A stretch of 64,000 bases of DNA from contig NC_044985.1 of the NCBI RefSeq assembly GCF_008728515.1, forward strand, positions 79,708,155 through 79,772,154, given 5' to 3'. The notes beneath the pieces were generated by a model, which saw nothing but the letters and a program-made list of their open reading frames with translations, made no database searches and had not been told where the DNA came from. Within the stretch, counting starts at the first letter, position 1; each line of letters begins with the position of its first letter. The position numbers were made by a program, and so were the translations under genes. The DNA comes from Papio anubis. Taxonomy: Eukaryota; Chordata; Mammalia; Primates; Cercopithecidae. Positions 56,915 through 64,000 of this stretch are shown here, in pieces.

Positions 56915-57082
56915 CCTTATGTCTGTTTTTGTAAATTAAGTTTTATTGGAACATCCTTTGTTTGCATATTGTCTATGGTTGCTTTTGCGCTCCAGCCGCA
57001 GAGTTGAGTAGTGACAGGGTCTAGCTTGGAAAGCCTGTAAAATTTAATAACTGGCTCTTTATAGAAAAAGTCTGCTGACCCC
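56915..57082 (-). mobile_element. hAT-type non-autonomous DNA transposon
   Basis: ttgtaaattaagttttattgg, tattgtctatggttgcttt, gcagagttgagtagtgac, gtctgctgacccc is the antisense of an abundant hAT MITE with the terminus CAGGGGTC.GC. Subfamily not named. Confidence 0.7.
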
Positions 57083-57099
57083 TTTCTAGATGATCTAGA

Positions 57100-57615
57100 C
57101 AATCTAGATCTAGACGAAAGACTGTCTACTAGCAGGAATCAAGAGGGGATTGCTATAAAATATATTAAGGAAATATAAGTGATAGAAGTTAACAACTAAT
57201 TGGAAAGGGTGCTGTAAGAAAACACAAACTTTTTAATGACATGTAGAGATTTCCAGTTGATGTGTGGGTGAATAGTACTATGTTAACTAAGGAAGGTAAC
57301 ATGGAGCAGGAAGTTTGGGTGAGGAGGTGATACCGAAAGGGAGAATATGATCATAATTTTACTCAGAGCTATTTTATGTCTGGAGTTACTTGTATCGTAT
57401 CTAAACCTCAGAATCGAGGAATAAGATCTGGGTGAAGGTGAAAAATTTGGGGATGCATACATGTCAGAATAAGAAAATATGGAACCTCAAAGGGAAGTGT
57501 TTATAATTTAAAAGTTCCAACACAGACCAATTTCTCTTTCCTACAGATTAAACAATTGTCAAGATCTGCACACCATTTATCTCTCATCACACCTCATATC
57601 CTTTACCTGGTAATT
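57100..57615. other. Unassigned sequence
   Basis: A cluster of tctaga/ctagat units at about 57086-57113 begins it. No gene or repeat recognised after that. Confidence 0.4.
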
Positions 57616-57625
57616 CTATTATGTA

Positions 57626-58039
57626 CAGTTGACCCTTGTTACTCCTATGAATCAACTGTTATTCCATATCTGTGAATTTACCTACTTGCCAAAATTTATT
57701 GGAGCTCCAAAATCAACCTGTATGGTTCTTTTATGGTCATTTGCCGACATATTCAGAGTGGTAAAGAAATTCCAGTCATCAGACACAACTCATTCTGAGG
57801 CTGAGCAAGATGACATTCTGCCTTCTTGTTTCAGCTCTCATACTATGAAACAAACGCCCTTCCGTGGGCAATTTAGTGCTCTTCTTCTTCTTCTTTTTTT
57901 TTTTTTCTTTCACATTTTGATGCTTTTAATTAGTGATTTCACTATTTAAAATGACCCCGAAGTATAGTACTGAAGTTCTGCGTAGTGGTCCTATGCACAA
58001 GAGGACTCTACTGTGACTTACAGAGAAAGTGAAGCAGTC
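57626..58039 (+). mobile_element. Tigger (pogo-like) DNA transposon, 5' end
   Basis: Starts cagttgacccttgttact directly after a TA dinucleotide, the expected pogo/Tigger target. It runs through the untranslated leader (gtgaatttacctacttgcc, gccttcttgtttcagctc) into the start of the transposase frame, ATG at 57951. That frame reads MTPKYSTEVLRSG and continues to a TGA after 21 residues at 58014-58016. An internal T-rich run lies at 57882-57911. The element is cut at 58039 by an ERV LTR; its remainder is not in the window. Confidence 0.85.
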
Positions 58040-58741
58040 TGGTTGTCTGGGGTAAATACCAAGGTTCTTGGTCTCACGGCCAAGGAAATTGAGGTCGCGG
58101 ACACACACACACAGAGTTAGATTGGAGCAGGAGTTTAATAGGCAAAAGGAAAGAACAGCTCTCTGTCACAGAGAGAGGGGTCCCGAGAGGGTTGCCAGGT
58201 TGTAGTAAAAATGTCAGGGTTTTTATACATGGACTAGTGAGAAGGGGGGCGTCTTATCTTCCTAGGGCCCGAAAATTTTGGTTGGGACCAGGTTTGCTAT
58301 CTGCATAGAGCAGAGTTTCTATCAGCCCTTACCCAATTCCTTCACCATATGGGCAGACTTTTAGTCTGTGTTGCTGAGTGCTGCTTTGTGTCGCTTATTT
58401 GGGAGGGAGGGTTTCTGTATCTGTTCCCAGACATTTTCTTGCAGCTGCAGACATTCCCCAACAACGACCGCTTCTAGCTTCGCTCTTACTATGCCTAAAG
58501 GGAAAGGAATGTGTTTATTAAGGCCCACTGTTTTTACTGGGGCCCACTGTATGAGTGTGACGTTTAGTGATAAGCCAGGAGACTCGCCCCCTCCTTCTGT
58601 GCCCGAGTTGTTTATCTGTGTTTTACAACCTGATCTTCTCATCTGTCCAGGTGCACCCCGAGTTTTTCCCAAGGCTGTTTTATTTTTTGCCTGTTGCTGT
58701 GTGACTTTTCAGGCAGGCTGCTGCAGTCTAAATTTTTCCAA
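58040..58741 (-). mobile_element. 3' LTR of a class I ERV (right edge approximate)
   Basis: On the minus strand it ends ...accccagacaacca next to Tigger sequence. It has a CTATTAAACTCC polyadenylation region preceded by gacccctctctctgtgac and a GT-rich U5. The right border is placed where a purine tract (minus-strand agggagaaggaaaggaaac at about 58743-58765) resembles a polypurine tract. LTR length of about 700 bp is therefore an estimate. Confidence 0.6.
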
Positions 58742-59096
58742 TGATGTTTCCTTTCCTTCTCCCTCATTCCCCTCCTCAGGAGAGGAAACCCTAACTGCTG
58801 TTAGGCAGATTGGTTGTTAATCTTTCTGGTTACTTCCTGCTGGAGAGGCGGGTTGTGTGTGGAACAGCAGCTAGGATTCCTCCAGGGGCTGGTTTAAGGG
58901 TCCTCAGATGAAAGGCACGTTTATGCATGATTCCATTTGCATTACCACTTGGAGCTTGATAGCCTCTAGGCAAAAAGAAATAATTTGGGTTATTAGGAGA
59001 CAAGGAGGTTAAGGGTAAGCTTAAAAATCTTGAGGCTGCTGACGCTCCCTGATAACTGGTGGCTATAGTTATGCCTGTTAAGATTTGGGTGTATGG

Positions 59097-59434
59097 GCTG
59101 GGCACAGTGACTCAGGCCTGTAATCCCAGCACTTTGGGAGGCCGAGGCGGGTGGATCACGAGGTCAAGAGATCAAGACCATCCTAGCCAACATGGTGAAA
59201 CCCTGTCTCTACTAAAAAAAAACTAAACTAAAATAAAAATAAAAAATAAAAAGATTAGCTGTGCGTGGTGGCACGTGCCTGTAGTCCCAGCTACTCGGGA
59301 GGCTGAGGCAGGAGAATCACTTGAACCTGGGAGGCAGAGGTTGCAATGAGCCAAGATCTAGCCACTGCACTCCAGCCTGGCAACAGAGCAAAACTCCATC
59401 TCAAAAAAACAACCAAACAAGAAACAAACAAACA
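59097..59434 (+). mobile_element. Alu SINE in the ERV
   Basis: Head ggctgggcacagtgactcag, an expanded A-rich middle linker (about 59213-59253) and an (AAAC)n tail. The 17-bp duplication aagatttgggtgtatgg (59080-59096) recurs with one change at 59435-59451. Confidence 0.95.
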
Positions 59435-59885
59435 AAGATTTGGGTGTGTGGGGCTTGGTTTTGTGCTTTGTTCAACTTTCTTGATTTTATCCTTCCAAAA
59501 AGATTTTTGGGTTATGGGCACCCTATTTATTCCTGTTACCCAGCAGGATCTGCAGGATAATTGCTTAGAACTGGAATATTGATCCAGATTTTTACATTAC
59601 CCATTCCTTTTTGTCTCCTTTGAGCCACATCTGGAGATTGGTGGTTGGCTCAAAGGAATAAGCATGGTTAGTTTAAAACATAGGCAAAAACTTGAAAACA
59701 ACTAATGAGACTAGAAGTTAATAATAGATTCATGATAAGTTTGGAACATATTTTCCCTCTTCCAGTCCTCATACCTGTTAAAAACAAATTATGATAGCAC
59801 TAAGTCGTTTGCAAAATAGACTTTAGTTTTAAACTTGGTTTGATTATTTCCATAAAGTGCAACAAGAATAACTATTTTTACATAG

Positions 59886-60198
59886 TTTTTTTTTTTTTTT
59901 TTAATTAATTTTTTTTTTTTTTTTGGAGATGGAATCTCACTCTGTCGCCCAGGCTGGAGTGCAGTGGTGCAATCCTGGCTCACTGAAACCTCTGCCTCCC
60001 AGGTTCAAGCAATTCTCCTGCCTCATCCTCCCAAGTAGTTGGCATTACAGGCGCCTGCCATCATGCCCAGCTAATTCTGTATTTTTAGTAGAGACAGGGT
60101 TTCACCATGTTAGCCAGGCTGATGTCGAACTCCCGACCTCAGGTGATCCACTCACCTCGGCTCTCTGGGATTACAAGCATAAGCCACTGCGCCCAGCC
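59886..60198 (-). mobile_element. Alu SINE in the ERV
   Basis: Long double T tail (59886-59925), then gagatggaatctcactctg, ending aagccactgcgcccagcc. A short acatag repeat flanks it. Confidence 0.94.
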
Positions 60199-60379
60199 AC
60201 ATAGGCCTTTTAGATTGGCTTTGATGGAACTTTATTCCATAAGGAATCTTAGATAAGACTTTCTAAAGCCCAGCCCAGACATGTGTTTGTACCTTCAAAT
60301 ACCTGTGAGTTGGGTAAACTTCCTTCTTGAGGTTCCAAGAGCATGGAGTTCCTAGGCCTGTTAGAAAGTGACATTCTTT

Positions 60380-60584
60380 TTTTAAATTTTTTTTAAATTA
60401 TACTTTAAGTTCTAGGGTACATGTGCACAACGTGCAGGTTTGTTACATATGTATACATGTGCCATGTTGGTGTGCTGCACCCATTAACTCTTCATCTACA
60501 TTAGGTGTATCTCCTAATGCTATCCCTCCCCCCTCCCCCACCCCACAACAGGCCCCGGTGTGTGATGTTCCCCTTCCTGTGTCC
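60380..60584 (-). mobile_element. Very short young L1PA insertion
   Basis: 205 bp of L1PA 3' UTR in antisense (ttaagttctagggtacatgtg..., cacaacaggccccggtgtg). The perfect 13-bp target duplication agtgacattcttt occurs at 60367-60379 and 60585-60597. Confidence 0.95.
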
Positions 60585-63500
60585 AGTGACATTCTTTACT
60601 CACGGCAGGTTAGGAATCCTGTATGGAAATGGTGTAGTCAAGGAATGAGGCCAGTTTCCCAAGGGGCTTTTATTGGTTCTGCAAGTCAAGCCTGACTTCT
60701 TAGAGGGAAACACACCCTTCCAATCAAAGCCTTGGTAAAACAACCAGTTTTTCCAATTGTGTCCAGTTGCAAAATAAAATGAATTCTTATTGCACTGATG
60801 CAAACAACTATATTGTTACAACCAGTTTTTGAATTCTGGAGGAACCAGGCAGAGAGAAACAAACATGCTTGAAACTTTGTTTACAGGAGTATACTTTACT
60901 TAGTTGTTAAAGGCTGTAGCTAGCTCAAGACAAGTTTCCTTGACTTTGAAAAATAAAATAAGGATCAGCAATGTTCCAAGAATAAATCAAGAATATTGCT
61001 TTAGTTTTCTATTAGTTCAGTCTGATCAGTTAACTCTTTTTCTGCTTGATATTTGTAAATGTTTCAGCTTTTTATGAATTCTGTACATTTTTTGTTGTTG
61101 TTATCAGAAACCTGTACTTAAGAGCACCTGTTAAAGTTCCACAACTGATTATAAACTTTTTTTCTTAGGAAGAAGAAGATAAAACAAGACAACAATTCCC
61201 CATAAATGACAAAATGTCCAGGGTGGTTACAGTCAAGAACATGCTTGACAAATTTGGTTATTTCCATGGCTTACAATAACCCAACATAACAAACTTAATT
61301 GTGATTAATAGCACATATTCAGACATTAGAACCTTGGACATCCCATACAGTTTTGGAACGTATGTTGATATTATTCCCTAAAATATAACCTGAAGAGTAT
61401 TAAACATCATTTTGGCAATTATATGTACCAAACATGTTACAATTCTGTTTACCAGATGTTCCAGATGCTCCAGGGCTCTCTGCAGCAGCCAAAAGACAGG
61501 GGTTAGGAAAGACAACCTTGAGACTAAAGTTTGATGTGGGGAAGCCTGTTAAATATATTTTAAATTTAAAACACTTGATATTATGAAATAGAATTTTAGA
61601 TTACCATAAGTTATTTGTTTTGCCAAAATGGTGAGTCAAAAATTTGAAAAAGCAAAAACCATTCATCAGCTTTTTCTATCACATGAAAATCCTATTCAAG
61701 AGAGAAAGTTAAATTTCACTCTTGCATTAGTTTGCTATTAATGTTAACCCTAATTTTTAATGAACCCTTATAGACGATACTACTTAATCTTAACCAGTTT
61801 GACCATGAGGTGACATTTTTACACACCTGTTATAACCCTTGACAGTTTTGCTGAAGAACGGATTGGCATCCAAGAAAACCTTGTTGCACTTTTATTTCAG
61901 TGTTTAATTTACAGAAAAAAAAAATCATATAATACCCTTTTGAATTTAGTAAATATGTTCACACACAGAGTTTCCTTTGCAAGATTAATTTTTATAATCT
62001 TTTTACAATTTGCTTAAACCTTCTGCTTTATTTCAATTTAAGACAATCCTTTGTTTCTAGGCAAAATGTACATTTTTATGCCTTCTTATAATCTTTAACT
62101 AGAAATATCTTTTACTGCTTTTTTTTTGTTTTTAACACATCTTGCATGCAATTCCATGTTCAGTAATTTCAATTACATGGCACAATGGTAATTCTTAGCA
62201 ATTTTTAACTGTAATGTAAAACCTGGTAGGTTGTTTTCATTATGTACTAGATGCAGACAAAGTTTGATTCCTTTCCACGTAGTTAGGGGCATAGTTACTT
62301 CCGTATGTTCCCAGGCCTTACCAATTGTGAAGCAGGCAAGCTGACAGTTTTTAAAGGCTAAAGAAGCAGTTTACAATCTTAAAACATTTAGCAAATCTGG
62401 TATCTGACCTGTGTAATTTAGACCACATTTTTACACCTTGAAGACATTTATATTTTACCAATAATTCCTAATACTTTTTTTATTTTTAAAGATTAAAGTC
62501 ACGTGAACTGAAAGGTACCACAGCTTTTACTTTTTCCTTAAAAAATTTGATTTAAGTGCTTATTTTTCTTAAGCCAATCAGAGCTCTTTTTAAAAAGACA
62601 TTACACACATAACACATATGTAATCACACAGACAAACAGCAGAAGATCCAGTAGTTATACGATTAACATTTGCCAATTTCCTAGTTGGATTATTGGCCAC
62701 TGGGTGAGGCCCTTTAAGAACAGGACTAGGAATACAATTTCCAGGACCTAATAAATAGGTATAGACAGAAGACAAAGACAGATTTTTGAGAGGTACTTAT
62801 TCACCTCTAATTTCAGGAGTTCCATGAGGAAAACAGAGATTTTTCCCAAAATGGGATTTGTGTCACCTTTTCTGTTTTCCCAAGAAGTCCCAGGCTACCA
62901 GAAGTTATTCTAGGGTCTTTCATGTGTGCACCAGGAGGGGCAACATATAGTGAAAAAAGTAATTCAGTCGGCTGAGAAAAAAACCTTTTCCAGGAAAACA
63001 AGATTTATGAAGAGAAAAACATAAAGGCCTTTTAAATATACCCATAGCTTGGATATCCACTTTCAATTAAGCTGAACACTCTTTAAGACAATCCTTTTTC
63101 TTAATTAAAACTTTACAGAGAATGTGAACAGTGATTCTTACCATTTTTTCCCCTAGTTTGCACCACTACCTGTTTACAATCATGTTTATGTTCTCCAGTT
63201 TTCTTCGGGAGAAAGTGGCTCAGGCAAGAGCAGGTTTTCAACTGGCCTGCAGATCCTTTTGGCAGCAAGGATTGATACATAAGTGGGCAATTGTCTGTTA
63301 CCCAGAGCCCTTCCTTAGAGGACAGCAGTGCTGCTATATTGTGGGGGGTTAAACAGTTATATTATTCCCTATGGTTAACCTAGTGGCCTCTGGCACCAGC
63401 AAAGCCACCACTGTAACTGCTTGGAGGCAGGCTGACAATACTTTAGCCGCCAAGTTAGGTTCCTTGCTTCAGTAACCCACTGGCTGTTGAGCTGGACGTC

Positions 63501-64000
63501 AAGCCTTAGTTAAAACTTCCAGGGCCATTTCCTTCCTTTTTAATACCTAGAGACTGAATGCTTTCCCTATGGGAAGACTGAGGGCTAGTGTTTTAAGTAA
63601 GGATTGCTTTAGCTAGTTAAAGGCTTTTTTGAGCCTCAGGTTTCCAAAGGGGGTGGGGGCAAGTTTTAACTGTTTGAGTTTCTCTTATGAGGTGGTATAA
63701 AGGGTGAGCCATTTCCCTGCACCCAGGTACTCACAGACTGCAAAATTCAGTAATGATGAATAAACCGCCTTAACTATTAAAGGAAATGGGCTTAATCCTT
63801 CCCTCACCTGGTGCTCTGGTTCCTTCTGATAAGATTAGACCTAGGTACTTTACTGAAGTTTGACAGAACTAAGCTTTAGATTTTGAGACCCTATACTCCC
63901 TTTCTAAGAAATTGAAGAGAGCCTCAGGGCCTTTCTGAGACTTCTTTGATTGGGGCGCAGAGGAGAATGGCATTTACACACTGCAAAGTTTTAACTTCAG

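Larger units (their letters stand above)
58742..64000 (-). mobile_element. Internal region of a class I (gammaretrovirus-like) ERV, partial
   Basis: About 5 kb lies upstream of the 3' LTR in minus orientation and runs off the window. Between about 63300 and 63900 the minus strand shows a decayed pol region resembling the C-terminal reverse transcriptase and connection to RNase H of gammaretroviruses. It is interrupted by several in-frame stops and frame changes, for example TGA and TAA/TAG codons near 63469, 63354 and 63339. The env-side stretch (60600-63000) has no long frame. No functional retroviral protein can be made. Alus at 59097-59434 and 59886-60198 and an L1PA at 60380-60584 inserted later. 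Confidence 0.75.

Noticed and set aside
58368..58820. 150-codon plus-strand ORF near the ERV LTR
   Set aside because: It is antisense to the LTR and the adjacent internal region and shows no domain or splice context.
1..64000. A previously undescribed biological system
   Set aside because: Apart from one promoter/exon and one dead retrocopy, what I can recognise is known repeat families. The remaining unexplained parts are structural curiosities, not evidence of a new system.

Overview
This is nuclear DNA from a catarrhine primate, most likely an Old World monkey. The evidence is dense Alu, L1, L2, MIR, MaLR and class I ERV sequence. Two of the youngest Alus (11054-11352 and 45681-45982) also carry the variants I associate with the cercopithecid AluYR lineage, such as a head reading ggcttgagccaccgcg and a linker reading cacctcgcc. 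The window is AT-rich and gene-poor. It contains no bacterial or phage genes, no operons and no CRISPR array. Nearly every predicted ORF is a translated repeat.

Only one stretch looks like part of a live gene. It is a CpG-rich promoter at about 9.58-10.11 kb with ETS-type sites, a perfect RFX X-box palindrome and a CTCF-like motif. On the minus strand it contains a short ATG-bearing segment that ends in a good splice donor. I read this as exon 1 of an unidentified, possibly ciliary gene transcribed leftward, whose first intron would fill 1-9833. The one recognisable protein-coding relic is a dead, intronless alpha-class glutathione S-transferase (GSTA) retrocopy at 4063-5245.

Layout. From 1 to 9.4 kb: a local duplication (copies near 88-700 and 1476-1766), a hAT element split by an MLT1 LTR, L2 and L1 fragments, and the GSTA retrocopy. 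From 9.4 to 10.2 kb: the promoter. From 10.5 to 15 kb: a long minus-strand L2 split by an L1M that itself carries two Alus. From 16.5 to 19.6 kb: a four-level nest (L2, then L1, then an ERV LTR, then a MER30-like hAT). From 20 to 31 kb: Alus, MIR, L2, a full-length THE1 retroelement with intact 5-bp target duplications, and L1M 3' ends. From 31.2 to 42.1 kb: about 11 kb with no Alu, holding old LTRs, a large inverted repeat (37170-38121), an MLT1 LTR and a 148-bp local duplication next to an 18-bp hairpin. From 42 to 57 kb: Alus, MIRs, MST and MLT1 LTRs, L1M and L1PA. From 57.6 to 64 kb: the 5' end of a Tigger transposon interrupted by a minus-strand class I ERV whose 3' LTR and internal region run off the right edge. 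The ERV carries two Alus and a short young L1PA.

The genes do not form a pathway. The window is mainly a record of successive insertions. I found no convincing new biological system. The most interesting items are the X-box promoter, the inverted repeat and the local duplications. Repeat family names come from remembered consensus sequences without a database search and are approximate below the family level.
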